The notes: generated by a model from the letters alone, not told the origin. A stretch of DNA of 64,000 nt from Chitinophagaceae bacterium DXS (GCA_030345135.1 CP128386.1:5967327-6031326), one strand, 5' to 3'; positions 28,517 through 37,750 are shown, numbered from the stretch's first letter. Program-made: numbers and translations.

Positions 28517-29365
28517 ATGAAAATAATTAATAACATATTGAAGGCAAGTTGCCCGTTAACATTGTTGCTAATGCTTGCAGCGTGCCAGAAGGAAGGAGTT
28601 GTTGACAGAACTTCCTATGCTCCGGATCACAAAATAAATATGCCGGACGAACAAGTGTATGACGTTGTAAATGCTGATCATCAGGTGGCTTACTGGAATT
28701 TTAATAACAGTATCAAAGAACTGGTTGGAAACAGAACTGCAACAATTTCAAAAATGGACTATGGTGTAGATCGTAAAGGATTTAAATCATCTTCTTTTAG
28801 CGGCAACGGTAAAGATATCTGGTTTACAGTGCCGGCCGATGATAAATTGAAATCCGGCAGTGTTACCGTTTCTGTTTGGGTTAAGCCCCAACTCAATACG
28901 AGCGGTACCGGCTTTATAGTATCCCTTACTCAAAAAGATACATGGGCCAATGGCTATACCCTTTTTATGGACGCCGCCGCAACAAATTACAGGTTTAAGG
29001 CCACGGACTATCATCAAATGACAGCAGGAGGTCTTGGAAATAACTGGTTTGATAAATCAGGTGGGTATCCGGATGATGGTTGGTTTCATCTGGTTTACAT
29101 GTGGGATGCTGTCACCAGTACACAAACAGTGTATGTTAACGGCTCAGAGTTTAACAAATCGGTTGCGTCTGCTACTGCTCCCCGTGGTCCGCTGGTATAC
29201 AGTGACGGCACTGCGAACGCAGAAGTATTGTATGTTGGCAAGAACGGAGGAACGGATGGATGGATCAGCCCCTTCAATGGCTTGATGGATGATTTGCGTG
29301 TGTACGATGTAGCATTGACTCCCACTGAGGTTGCGCAGATTTACAATAATGAGAAAATTAAGTAG
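28517..29365 (+). CDS. LamG/concanavalin-fold surface lipoprotein, probable glycan-binding protein
   Basis: 282 residues. Lipobox LMLAAC with Cys23. Residues about 55-280 form one laminin-G-3/jellyroll domain (AYWNFNNSIKELVGN, SVTVSVWVKPQL, GWFHLVYMWD, and the closing GLMDDLRVYDVALTPTEV). No catalytic residues are visible. Position directly after susD is that of a surface glycan-binding protein, which would hold polysaccharide for the neighbouring enzymes. Substrate specificity is inferred from the GH144 genes downstream. Confidence 0.88.
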   Translation: MKIINNILKASCPLTLLLMLAACQKEGVVDRTSYAPDHKINMPDEQVYDVVNADHQVAYWNFNNSIKELVGNRTATISKMDYGVDRKGFKSSSFSGNGKDIWFTVPADDKLKSGSVTVSVWVKPQLNTSGTGFIVSLTQKDTWANGYTLFMDAAATNYRFKATDYHQMTAGGLGNNWFDKSGGYPDDGWFHLVYMWDAVTSTQTVYVNGSEFNKSVASATAPRGPLVYSDGTANAEVLYVGKNGGTDGWISPFNGLMDDLRVYDVALTPTEVAQIYNNEKIK

Positions 29366-29453
29366 TTGTAAAAACTGCTGATTTAGTTAAACAAAGGAGA
29401 TGGGTAATACTCCTGTCTCCTTTGTTCTTAACGATTGATTTAAAACAGACATT

Positions 29454-31121
29454 GTGAAAAAGAATCATTTATTACTTATAGCTGCCATAACGTGTGTATT
29501 GCATTCTTGCTCAAAGAAGGATGAAACACCTACGCCGCCGGCACCTGTTCCTTCATCTTTCAGCTGTTCTGATATTACTATAAATGGCAGTCAGTCGTTT
29601 AACGGAAAAAACTATTTTGATGTAGGCAGGCAACCTTCTCTCAGGTTTAAATTTGGTGCCCCCCTGGAACGGTCATCTGTTGCAGACAATATTGTTCTTT
29701 TGGGTGCAACAGCCAATGTCATTAATTGTTCAACAAGTTTCGAAGATGACGACAGTGTAGTCGTATTGAAGCCGTCTTCCACCTTAACAGCGCTGTCTCA
29801 ATTTAAAGTGTCGGCGTATACAAGCCTCACATCGAAATCCGGCGGAAAATTGAATAATGCCATATCACTTTCTTTCGTGTCTTCTATCGACTCAACGGAT
29901 AAATTTCCCAGAATTTCAGATAACGAACTGCTTGACCTTATTCAACAAAAGACTTTTAAATATTTCTGGGACCTGGGCCATCCGGTTAGTGGCCTTGCAA
30001 GGGAGCGTAATTCATCTGGCGATTTAGTTACAACCGGTGGATCCGGCTTTGGGATAATGGCATTGGTTGCAATGGTTGACCGGGGCTTCAAGACACGTGC
30101 GGAAGGATTGCAACGAATGAAAACCATTGTTTCGTTTTTACAAACAGCAGACAATTTTCATGGCGCATTTCCTCATTGGCTCGATGGCAACACAGGAAAA
30201 GTAATTCCTTTTAGTGCAAATGATAATGGTGCCGATTTAGTAGAAACGTCTTTTCTGATGCAAGGTCTTTTAACAGCCCGCCAATACTTTAACCAGGCAG
30301 TGCCGGATGAAGTGGCTTTACGCCAGGATATAGATAGCTTGTGGAGGCGAGTTGAATGGTCATGGTTTCAAAATGGCACAAACAGTTTATACTGGCATTG
30401 GAGCCCGGATAAGCAATGGGTAATGAATATGCCGGTCTCAGGATGGAATGAGGCATTGATCACCTATATTCTTGCAGCTTCATCACCAACTCACCCTATT
30501 CAAAAAGCGGTGTATGATCAGGGATGGGCAAAGAATGGAAATATCAGGAACGGTAGTAGCTATTATGGAATTCCTTTACCGTTGGGTGATGCATTCGGTG
30601 GCCCGCTGTTCTTTTCTCATTATTCTTTTTTAGGTCTGAATCCAACGGGTCTGAAAGATGCATATGCGGATAATTATTTCGTACAAAATAAAAATCATAC
30701 ATTAATCAACTACAATTACTGTAAGATCAATGCCCGTGGCTTTTTTGGTTATAGCGATGCGTGTTGGGGATTAACAGCCAGTGATATTCCTAACGGTTAC
30801 ACGGCGAGTTCTCCTTCTAATGATGTAGGTGTCATTGCTCCGACTGCAGCAATTTCTTCTTTGCCTTACACCCCCGAAGAGTCAATGCGTGCGATCAGAT
30901 TTTTCTATTACAAACTGGGCGACAAACTCTGGGGTGACTATGGCTTTAAAGATGCATTTAGCTTAAAGGATTTGTGGTTTGCAGATTCATTCCTCGCTAT
31001 AGATCAGGGACCGCAAATTGTGATGATAGAAAACTACCGTTCAAAATTATTATGGAATTTATTTATGAGCAGTCCGGAAGTTAAAACCGGATTGACGAAA
31101 CTTGGCTTTTCCGGTTTTTAA
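29454..31121 (+). CDS. GH144-family enzyme (endo-beta-1,2-glucanase type), lipoprotein form
   Basis: 555 residues from a GTG start. Lipobox LHSC with Cys19, then an Ig-like/BIG-type domain (about 30-150), then the GH144 (PF10091) catalytic region from LLDLIQQKTFKYFWD to the C-terminus, including HPVSGLARER, TTGGSGFGIMA, FPHWLDGNTGK, YWHWSPDKQWVMNMPV, GGPLFFSHYSFLGLNP and AIDQGPQIVMIENYR. GH144 was defined on Chitinophaga beta-1,2-glucanase, so cleavage of beta-1,2-glucan to sophoro-oligosaccharides is the likely role. As a lipoprotein it should act at the cell surface. It is paralogous to the next gene, which lacks the Ig-like domain. Confidence 0.9.
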   Translation: MKKNHLLLIAAITCVLHSCSKKDETPTPPAPVPSSFSCSDITINGSQSFNGKNYFDVGRQPSLRFKFGAPLERSSVADNIVLLGATANVINCSTSFEDDDSVVVLKPSSTLTALSQFKVSAYTSLTSKSGGKLNNAISLSFVSSIDSTDKFPRISDNELLDLIQQKTFKYFWDLGHPVSGLARERNSSGDLVTTGGSGFGIMALVAMVDRGFKTRAEGLQRMKTIVSFLQTADNFHGAFPHWLDGNTGKVIPFSANDNGADLVETSFLMQGLLTARQYFNQAVPDEVALRQDIDSLWRRVEWSWFQNGTNSLYWHWSPDKQWVMNMPVSGWNEALITYILAASSPTHPIQKAVYDQGWAKNGNIRNGSSYYGIPLPLGDAFGGPLFFSHYSFLGLNPTGLKDAYADNYFVQNKNHTLINYNYCKINARGFFGYSDACWGLTASDIPNGYTASSPSNDVGVIAPTAAISSLPYTPEESMRAIRFFYYKLGDKLWGDYGFKDAFSLKDLWFADSFLAIDQGPQIVMIENYRSKLLWNLFMSSPEVKTGLTKLGFSGF

Positions 31122-31211
31122 AATAACAATTGATTGGTGCACATTTTTTGGCGGCATATATTCCACCGATTGCAGAATGCTGCCGCCAAATATTAAAAAA
31201 ACTTTGCTGAT

Positions 31212-32543
31212 ATGAACAGAAGACCGTTGCTATTATTGATGTTAATCCTGCTTGAGTCGGTTTGCTTTGCACAAAAGAAATCCTCTTTCAATCCCGCCAA
31301 TCGTCCTAAAAATCTTTCAGACTCTGCATTGCTTGGGCTGGTTCAAAAACAGACTTTCAATTATTTCTGGGACTTCGCTCATCCGGTGAGCGGTTTGGCA
31401 AGGGAACGCAGTAACGAATCTTTCGATTACGGGGGCGAAGTAGTTACTACCGGCGGTAGCGGTTTTGGTATTATGGCGATCATCGTGGCATCCGAGCGTG
31501 GTTGGATTACGCGTGAACAGGCTGCCGAACGCATGAACAAGATTGTAAAGTTTTTATGGAAAGCAGATGCTTTTCATGGTGTTTTTCCGCACTGGATGAA
31601 TGGCGAAACCGGCAAAACAATCCGGTTCGGCAGAAAGGATGACGGAGCCGATATTGTTGAAAGCTCATTTTTGTTCCAGGGACTGCTATGTGCTCGTCAG
31701 TATTTTACAAAAGATAATGTAATGGAAAGGGAGATTCGTGACAGGGTAAACTGGATGTGGAATGAAATCGAATGGAACTGGTTTACAAAAGATGGTCAGG
31801 AAGTCCTTTACTGGCACTGGAGCCCAAATAACGGATGGGTAATGAATTTTCCGTTGAGAGGCTTTAATGAATGTTTGATCACTTATGTTTTGGCTGCATC
31901 TGCAGAACATTATCCTGTTACACCTGCCGTGTACCACCGTGGCTGGGCGCAAAGCGATTTCTTTAGAAATGGGAAAGAGTTTTATGGTATTAAACTGCCG
32001 CTGGGTTTTGATTACGGTGGGCCGTTGTTTTTCTCGCATTATTCTTTTTTAGGACTTGACCCGCGGGGATTGAAGGATCAGTATGCCGATTATTGGGAAC
32101 AAAACAGGAACCATACCCTCATTAACCGCGAACATTGTGTTCGTAATCCTAACAAATTCAAGGGCTATGGAGCGAATTGCTGGGGTTTGACGGCAAGCGA
32201 TACATATAACGGCTACAACGCGCATTCTCCCACAAATGATTTTGGAACGATTTCTCCGACAGCTGCATTGTCTGCATTTCCTTATACACCAGAATATTCC
32301 ATGCAGGCGCTAAAGCATTTTTACTACGACCTGGGTGATAAGATTTGGGGTGAATACGGCTTTGTGGATGCTTTTAATGAAACACAGAACTGGTACGCAA
32401 GCTCCTACCTGGCCATCGACCAGGGACCAATTGTTGTAATGATAGAAAATTATCGAACAGGACTATTGTGGAATTTGTTTATGAGTTGTCCGGAGGTGAA
32501 GAACGGGTTGAAGAAGCTGGGATTTGAGAGAACAACGCGTTGA
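31212..32543 (+). CDS. GH144-family enzyme, secreted/periplasmic form
   Basis: 443 residues. A cleavable signal peptide ending CFAQ has no retained lipobox, so it is probably periplasmic. The whole mature protein is the GH144 domain, colinear with residues 155-550 of the upstream paralogue (HPVSGLARERS, FPHWMNGETGKTI, YWHWSPNNGWVMNFPL, GPLFFSHYSFLGLDPRG, AIDQGPIVVMIENYRT). A tandem duplication with different localisation suggests a two-step breakdown: surface endo-cleavage, then periplasmic trimming. One of the pair may act as an exo-enzyme releasing sophorose. It is followed by the GxxExxY cassette. Confidence 0.9.
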   Translation: MNRRPLLLLMLILLESVCFAQKKSSFNPANRPKNLSDSALLGLVQKQTFNYFWDFAHPVSGLARERSNESFDYGGEVVTTGGSGFGIMAIIVASERGWITREQAAERMNKIVKFLWKADAFHGVFPHWMNGETGKTIRFGRKDDGADIVESSFLFQGLLCARQYFTKDNVMEREIRDRVNWMWNEIEWNWFTKDGQEVLYWHWSPNNGWVMNFPLRGFNECLITYVLAASAEHYPVTPAVYHRGWAQSDFFRNGKEFYGIKLPLGFDYGGPLFFSHYSFLGLDPRGLKDQYADYWEQNRNHTLINREHCVRNPNKFKGYGANCWGLTASDTYNGYNAHSPTNDFGTISPTAALSAFPYTPEYSMQALKHFYYDLGDKIWGEYGFVDAFNETQNWYASSYLAIDQGPIVVMIENYRTGLLWNLFMSCPEVKNGLKKLGFERTTR

Positions 32544-32553
32544 TTGGCGACAG

Positions 32554-33066
32554 TTTAACCACAGAGGACACAGAGTTTTTTTCACAGATGACACAGAAGC
32601 TTACATTTGGCGTATTACCTAAACCCGTTTTATGAATGTAAACGATCTGACAGGAACAATAATTGGTGCTGCTTTTAAGGTTCATAGTGCACTTGGGCCC
32701 GGATTATTAGAAAGTTCCTACAAAGAATGTCTTTATTATGAAATAATGAAAACTGGACTTGGAGTTGAAAAAGAAAAAGGATTGCCACTAGTTTATGAAT
32801 CAGTAAGATTGGATATTGGTTACCGGATTGATTTGCTTGTCGCCGGCCAGATAGTCGTTGAAATTAAAGCGGTTGAGAAATTGTGTGATATCCACCTTGC
32901 GCAGATCCTGACGTATCTTAAACTTTCCCGATGTAGAATAGGGTTACTGCTAAACTTCAATGAAGTAAGCATGAAAAACGGAATTAAAAGGGTTGTATTA
33001 TAACAAAAAACAGGGTATACGGCCACTGTGTCACTCAGTGAAAAAACTCCGTGTCCTCTGTGGTAA
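32554..33066. mobile_element. Inverted-repeat-bounded GxxExxY cassette
   Basis: The left arm (32554-32597) and right arm (33025-33066) are imperfect inverted repeats of about 42 bp; both begin with CCACAGAGGACACAGAG-type words and share TTTTTTCAC and GACACAG blocks. They enclose a single 123-codon gene and about 30 bp on each side. The cassette lies within a same-strand PUL operon between GH144 and GH43. No target-site duplication is obvious. The CACAGAG word family also occurs without a gene elsewhere in the window. Confidence 0.65.
32632..33003 (+). CDS. GxxExxY protein (PD-(D/E)XK nuclease-like)
   Basis: 123 residues. The name-giving motif is G24-L-L-E27-S-S-Y30. A PD-(D/E)XK-type core follows: D67 in YRIDLLVAG, then E77-I-K79 in VVEIKAVEKL, and Q91-x3-Y95 in AQILTYLKL. 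Conserved LLLNF and IKRVVL complete the family pattern. The fold predicts DNA binding or cleavage, but no activity is established for the family. The gene has no functional link with the surrounding glycan operon and is bracketed by inverted repeats, which suggests insertion. Confidence 0.93.
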   Translation: MNVNDLTGTIIGAAFKVHSALGPGLLESSYKECLYYEIMKTGLGVEKEKGLPLVYESVRLDIGYRIDLLVAGQIVVEIKAVEKLCDIHLAQILTYLKLSRCRIGLLLNFNEVSMKNGIKRVVL

Positions 33067-33076
33067 AAAAATAATT

Positions 33077-34825
33077 ATGAAGAAAATACTCATTTTATCT
33101 ATCGCGTTAGTATTAAGCTACTCTTCATACTCCCAACAAAAAACCTATTGCAATCCCATCAATATCGATTACGGCTATTGCCCGATTCCCAATTTTACAC
33201 AATGGGGCAAACATCGTGCAACTGCCGATCCGGTTATTGTTACCTATAAAGGCGATTACTATCTTTTCTCCACTAACCAATGGGGCTACTGGTGGAGCAG
33301 CGATATGCTGCACTGGAACTTTGTCTTCCGTCATTTTTTAACTCCCGAACTTACCAACAAGTATCCGGGACTATATGATGACCTGTGTGCACCTGGCGTG
33401 TGGGTTCAGGGCGACACTATGATGGTTTTCGGTTCAACATACACTTCTGAGTTTCCCATCTGGATGAGCACCGATCCCAAATCAAACAAATGGGAAAAAG
33501 CCGTTTCCAACTTTGAAATAGGCGGTTGGGATCCGGCCTTCTTTGTAGATGCCGACGGCAAATTATATATGTACAACGGTAGCAGCAATGTATATCCGTT
33601 ATACGGGATTGAATTGGATCGTAAGACATTACAGCCTATCGGCACCCGCAAAGAAATGTTGTTGACAGACGATGCCCGTTATGGCTGGCACCGCTTTGGT
33701 GAATATCTTGATAATACATTCCTCAAAGGTTTTATGGAAGGTGCATGGATGACAAAGCACGACAATAAATATTATCTGCAATGGGGTGGACCAGCTACCG
33801 AATTCAGCCATTATGCCGATGGTGTAGCAGTAGGGAATTCGCCGCTTGGTCCTTTTGCACACGAGTCGTTACCGCTTAGCTACGAACCTGGTGGTTTTGC
33901 GCGCGGTGCGGGACACGGCGCCACATTTCAGGATAAATGGGATAACTACTGGCACGTTTCATCGATAGCCATTTCTGTCAAAAATAATTTTGAGCGCCGC
34001 CTGGGTATCTGGCCTGCAGGCTTTGATAAAGATGGAACCATGTATTGTAATACAGCCTGGGGCGACTATCCGCATTATCTTCCTTCCGGTAAGGCTGATC
34101 ACTTGCAAAGCCAATTCACCGGCTGGATGTTGTTGAATTATGATAAACCGGTTCAGGTGTCATCTACACTCGGTGGCTTTCACGCCAATCATGCTGTTGA
34201 TGAAAACATCAAAACTTACTGGAGTGCAAAAACTGGCGATAAAGGAGAGTGGATCCAAACTGATCTTGGGGAAGTTAGCACTGTTAATGCAGTTCAAATA
34301 AATTATGCTGATCAGGATGCAGAATTCCTGGGAAAGCAACAAGGGATTTATCACCAATACATTTTAAGGTATTCAACTGATGGTAAAAACTGGAAGGTGT
34401 TGGCTGATAAAAGTCAAAATAAAACAGACATTCCGCATGACTATGTTGAGCTGGAAAAACCTGTTCAGGCTCGTTATATAAAGCTTGAAAACATTCACAT
34501 GCCAACGGGAAAATTTGCCATCTCCGGCCTGCGTGTGTTCGGCCTTGGTGTAGGAGAAAAGCCTGATGCAGTAAAGCAATTTATTGTATTGAGAACTGAA
34601 GCAGATAAGCGCAGTGCGTGGTTGAAATGGGAGCCGGTTGATAATGCCTACGCATACAACATTTATGTCGGCACCGCCCCTGACAAACTGTACAACTGTA
34701 TCATGGTGCACGATGCCAACGATTATTTCTACAAAGCAATGGATAAAGAGAAGCCATATTATTTCGCCATAGAAGCAATTAACGAAAACGGTGTTTCGGT
34801 ACAAACAACAGCAAAAGCGGAATAA
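33077..34825 (+). CDS. GH43-clan glycoside hydrolase with F5/8C and FN3 domains
   Basis: 582 residues from MKKILILSIALVLSYSSYSQ at 33077; the frame continues upstream into the repeat arm, which is not native. Signal peptide, then a five-bladed propeller (about 25-340) with the three acidic residues of family 43: D51 (ATADPVIV), D152 (GGWDPAFF) and E220 (FMEGAWMTKH). A discoidin F5/8C carbohydrate-binding domain (about 350-490) and an FN3 domain (about 495-580) follow. Family 43 enzymes act on arabinose, xylose or galactose linkages, which is unexpected in a beta-1,2-glucan locus; the true substrate is open. Probably periplasmic. Confidence 0.88.
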   Translation: MKKILILSIALVLSYSSYSQQKTYCNPINIDYGYCPIPNFTQWGKHRATADPVIVTYKGDYYLFSTNQWGYWWSSDMLHWNFVFRHFLTPELTNKYPGLYDDLCAPGVWVQGDTMMVFGSTYTSEFPIWMSTDPKSNKWEKAVSNFEIGGWDPAFFVDADGKLYMYNGSSNVYPLYGIELDRKTLQPIGTRKEMLLTDDARYGWHRFGEYLDNTFLKGFMEGAWMTKHDNKYYLQWGGPATEFSHYADGVAVGNSPLGPFAHESLPLSYEPGGFARGAGHGATFQDKWDNYWHVSSIAISVKNNFERRLGIWPAGFDKDGTMYCNTAWGDYPHYLPSGKADHLQSQFTGWMLLNYDKPVQVSSTLGGFHANHAVDENIKTYWSAKTGDKGEWIQTDLGEVSTVNAVQINYADQDAEFLGKQQGIYHQYILRYSTDGKNWKVLADKSQNKTDIPHDYVELEKPVQARYIKLENIHMPTGKFAISGLRVFGLGVGEKPDAVKQFIVLRTEADKRSAWLKWEPVDNAYAYNIYVGTAPDKLYNCIMVHDANDYFYKAMDKEKPYYFAIEAINENGVSVQTTAKAE

Positions 34826-34828
34826 TCG

Positions 34829-35046
34829 CCACTAAGACGCAAAGGCGCAAAGGTGCACAAAGGAGGAAGCTTAAAGCTCAAAGCCTAAGGCTTAAAACTA
34901 AATACTCGTGTGTGGTGAGTAAATCGAACTCTGTGTTTCGGTGCCTCCGTGGCAATTTAAAACTTTGTGCTTCTTTGGGTTTTTGTGTCTTTGTGGCCCC
35001 TAAAACTTTGTGTTCCTTTTTGTCTTAGCGCCTTTGTGGCAAAAAC
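34829..35046. repeat. Inverted pair of CACAAAGGCGC stutter repeats
   Basis: The left arm (34829-34866) and right arm (35000-35046) are imperfect inverted copies built from GCCACTAAGACGCAAAGG-type words. A GCTTAAAGCCTAAGG block (34868-34898) and further TTTGTGG words lie between. The 228-bp gap between the GH43 and GH3 genes holds no gene. The right arm ends eight bases before the GH3 start codon. Confidence 0.8.
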
Positions 35047-35053
35047 TAAAATT

Positions 35054-37369
35054 ATGATCATGAATAAAAAAGCAGGATGGTTGTTGCTTGCTGCAACAAT
35101 TGCGGCAACGCCCTCTTTTTCCCAGGTTAAAGAGAAAGTGAGCAAAGTCGACGTCGTTGTCAACAAGTCCACGATGGATGTCTTCGTCGATAACCTGATA
35201 AAGCATATGACGATTGAGGAGAAAATTGGTCAGTTAAATCTTGTCACGCCCGGCGGAGCAGTGACCGGTTCTGTTGTGAGCGGTGATGTAGATAACAAGA
35301 TCAAGCGTGGCGAAGTAGGAGGCTTGTTCGGGATCACTGGCGCAGAAAAAATCCGCAAGGCCCAGGAGATTGCCGTCAACAATTCAAGGCTTAAAATTCC
35401 GCTGATCTTTGGACTGGATGTCATTCATGGCCATAGAACAATATTTCCTATTCCGTTGGGTATTTCCTGTTCCTGGGATATGCCGATGATTGAAAAGAGT
35501 GCGCAGATAGCTGCAAAGGAAGCGACTGCCGATGGGCTGGCATGGGTGTTTTCACCAATGGTTGATATTTGTCGCGATCCACGTTGGGGGCGCATTTCTG
35601 AAGGTTCAGGTGAAGATCCTTATCTCGGGTCGCAAATTGCCAGGGCAATGGTCAAAGGCTACCAGGGAAATGATCTTGCAGCGAAGAATACAGTAATTGC
35701 CTGCGTTAAGCACTATGCGTTATATGGTGCAGCTGAAGGCGGACGTGACTATAATACAGTGGATATGAGTCGCATTCAAATGTTCCAGGATTATATGCCT
35801 CCGTATAAAGCTGCAGTCGATGCCGGTGTTGGCAGTGTAATGAGTTCTTTTAATGTTATTGATGGCGTTCCCGCAACCGTAAACAAGTGGTTGCTGACAG
35901 ACCTGTTACGTAAAGATTGGAAATTTAAAGGCCTTGTTGTTACGGACTACACTGCTGTTAATGAAACCATTGATCATGGAATGGGAAATCTGCAGGAAGT
36001 ATCTGCACTGTCTTTAAAAGCCGGCGTTGATATGGATATGGTCGGCGAAGGATTTTTGACCACACTAAAAAAATCACTGAACGAGGGAAAGGTTACGGTT
36101 AAGCAGATTGAAGATGCATGCCGAAGAGTATTAGAAGCAAAATTTAAACTTGGATTGTTTGAGGATCCATATCGTTATTGCGATCCCAGTCGTGCAGGAG
36201 ATATCTTTAATGCTGATAATCGTGCTGCCGCGAGGGATTTTGCAACCCGTTCTGCAGTATTGTTGAAAAACGGCAATAACGTTCTTCCCCTGAAGAAGTC
36301 AGGCACAATTGCACTTGTTGGTCCTTTAGCAGATAATCATTTAAACATGCTCGGCACATGGAGTGTTTCCGGTGATTTTGTGAACAATGTAAGTGTGTTG
36401 CAAGGAATGCAAAATGTAGGTGGAAGCAATGTAAATATCATTCATGCAAAAGGTGCAAATATTTCTGATGATACAGCTTTTGCAAAAAGGGTGAATGCAT
36501 TCATGAATGAGATTGATATTGATAAACGTTCAGCGCAGGAGATGTTGGATGAAGCGGTGACAGCAGCCCAAAAGGCGGATGTTGTTGTCGCTGTGTTGGG
36601 TGAATCCGCAAACATGTCAGGAGAGTCGTCCAGCTTATCTAATATTGACCTTCAGCCGAGTCAAAAAAGATTGTTGGATGCATTGAAGAAAACAGGCAAA
36701 CCTGTGGTAATCGTTTTGATGAATGGCCGCCCGATGACCATATCCGAAGAAAATGCAAAAGCAGATGCTATTCTGGATGTTTGGTTTAGCGGAACCGAAG
36801 CAGGAAATGCGATTGCAGATTTGTTATTTGGAGATCGCGTGCCTTCAGGCAAACTGACCGCATCTTTTCCCGTGAATGTAGGCCAGATTCCAGTTTATTA
36901 CAACCATAAAAATACTGGCCGTCCTTATGTTAAAGGCGGTCCGGCAAAGTTCAAATCAAATTATCTCGATATTCCCAACGAGCCATTGTTCGAATTTGGC
37001 TACGGATTGAGTTATACTACGTTCAATTATAGCCCGGTAAAATTATCATCAACAAGCATGACAAAGACAGGTAATATTACAGCTTCTGTTACTGTGACAA
37101 ATAGCGGTAATTACGACGGTGAAGAAGTTGTTCAGTTGTATATCCGTGATATGGTTGGATCAGTAAGCCGTCCGGTTAAAGAATTGAAAGGATTCCAAAA
37201 AATATTATTGAAGAAAGGCGAAAACAAAGAAGTGACCTTTACGATCAATGAAGAGATGCTGAAATTTTTCAATTCAGATCTTAAATACGTATCAGAGCCT
37301 GGTGATTTTAAGGTATTTATTGGCCCGAGTTCGGCAACGACGAATGAAGCGGGTTTTATTTTAAAATGA
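35054..37369 (+). CDS. bglX: GH3 beta-glucosidase (BglX type)
   Basis: 771 residues from MIMNKKAGW at 35054 (35060 is possible); the longer upstream frame is repeat DNA. Signal peptide (to SFSQ), the GH3 N-domain with KIPLIFGLDVIHGHRTIFPIP, the KHY dyad region (CVKHYALYGAAEGGRDYN) and the nucleophile Asp near 298 in GLVVTDYTAV. The C-domain (ALVGPLADN to VWFSGTEAG) and a terminal FN3-like domain (YSPVKL to VFIGPSS) complete the usual length. It would release glucose from sophoro-oligosaccharides in the periplasm. It is the last gene of the PUL. Confidence 0.95.
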   Translation: MIMNKKAGWLLLAATIAATPSFSQVKEKVSKVDVVVNKSTMDVFVDNLIKHMTIEEKIGQLNLVTPGGAVTGSVVSGDVDNKIKRGEVGGLFGITGAEKIRKAQEIAVNNSRLKIPLIFGLDVIHGHRTIFPIPLGISCSWDMPMIEKSAQIAAKEATADGLAWVFSPMVDICRDPRWGRISEGSGEDPYLGSQIARAMVKGYQGNDLAAKNTVIACVKHYALYGAAEGGRDYNTVDMSRIQMFQDYMPPYKAAVDAGVGSVMSSFNVIDGVPATVNKWLLTDLLRKDWKFKGLVVTDYTAVNETIDHGMGNLQEVSALSLKAGVDMDMVGEGFLTTLKKSLNEGKVTVKQIEDACRRVLEAKFKLGLFEDPYRYCDPSRAGDIFNADNRAAARDFATRSAVLLKNGNNVLPLKKSGTIALVGPLADNHLNMLGTWSVSGDFVNNVSVLQGMQNVGGSNVNIIHAKGANISDDTAFAKRVNAFMNEIDIDKRSAQEMLDEAVTAAQKADVVVAVLGESANMSGESSSLSNIDLQPSQKRLLDALKKTGKPVVIVLMNGRPMTISEENAKADAILDVWFSGTEAGNAIADLLFGDRVPSGKLTASFPVNVGQIPVYYNHKNTGRPYVKGGPAKFKSNYLDIPNEPLFEFGYGLSYTTFNYSPVKLSSTSMTKTGNITASVTVTNSGNYDGEEVVQLYIRDMVGSVSRPVKELKGFQKILLKKGENKEVTFTINEEMLKFFNSDLKYVSEPGDFKVFIGPSSATTNEAGFILK

Positions 37370-37424
37370 CGGTCGGCGTCTGAATGATGACCTGGGATGT
37401 TTTTGGTGTGGTATTTTTTCGCTA

Positions 37425-37696
37425 ACGCCCTTTCAGGGCTTGATTGACGATGTTCATCTTTTCATAGGGCGTTGCCCTATGCTAATGCTTCAAGGCCTTC
37501 AGCCTTGTGCGTAGAGGGTGTTGTCTTGCCATGAATATGGTCGTGCATATAACATGCGGTCAGTCTTCCAAGATGCTCATTCTTATTAAAATAAACATAA
37601 ACGATTTGCGTTCGCAAGCCCTGAAAGGGCGTTGGCAATAGCCCAGGGCAACACCCTGGGTTCAATGATCAAAATGTAACTAAGCCCTGAAAGGGC
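37425..37696. repeat. Cluster of REP-like hairpins upstream of an IS200-like gene
   Basis: Six GC-rich palindromes: 37427-37440 and, inverted, 37617-37630 and 37683-37696 (AGCCCTGAAAGGGC); 37464-37480 (ATAGGGCGTTGCCCTAT); 37491-37507 (CAAGGC/GCCTTG); 37642-37660 (CCCAGGG/CCCTGGG). Left and right halves are related in inverted orientation, as in a REPIN. They lie between the GH3 stop codon and the transposase gene. The TAAYGCCC...GGGC pattern is shared with the array at 54541-55425. Confidence 0.8.
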
Positions 37697-37750
37697 GAAA
37701 GCCAGGGCCAAAAAATAATCCGACCTTTGCATTAACTAAACTCTTAAAAC

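Noticed and set aside
32993-33076. Longer N-terminus for the GH43 protein
   Set aside because: The extra 28 residues are encoded by the right inverted repeat of the GxxExxY cassette; a good signal peptide starts at 33077.
34967-35053. Longer N-terminus for the GH3 protein
   Set aside because: The extra 29 residues are encoded by stutter-repeat DNA; a proper signal peptide starts at 35054.
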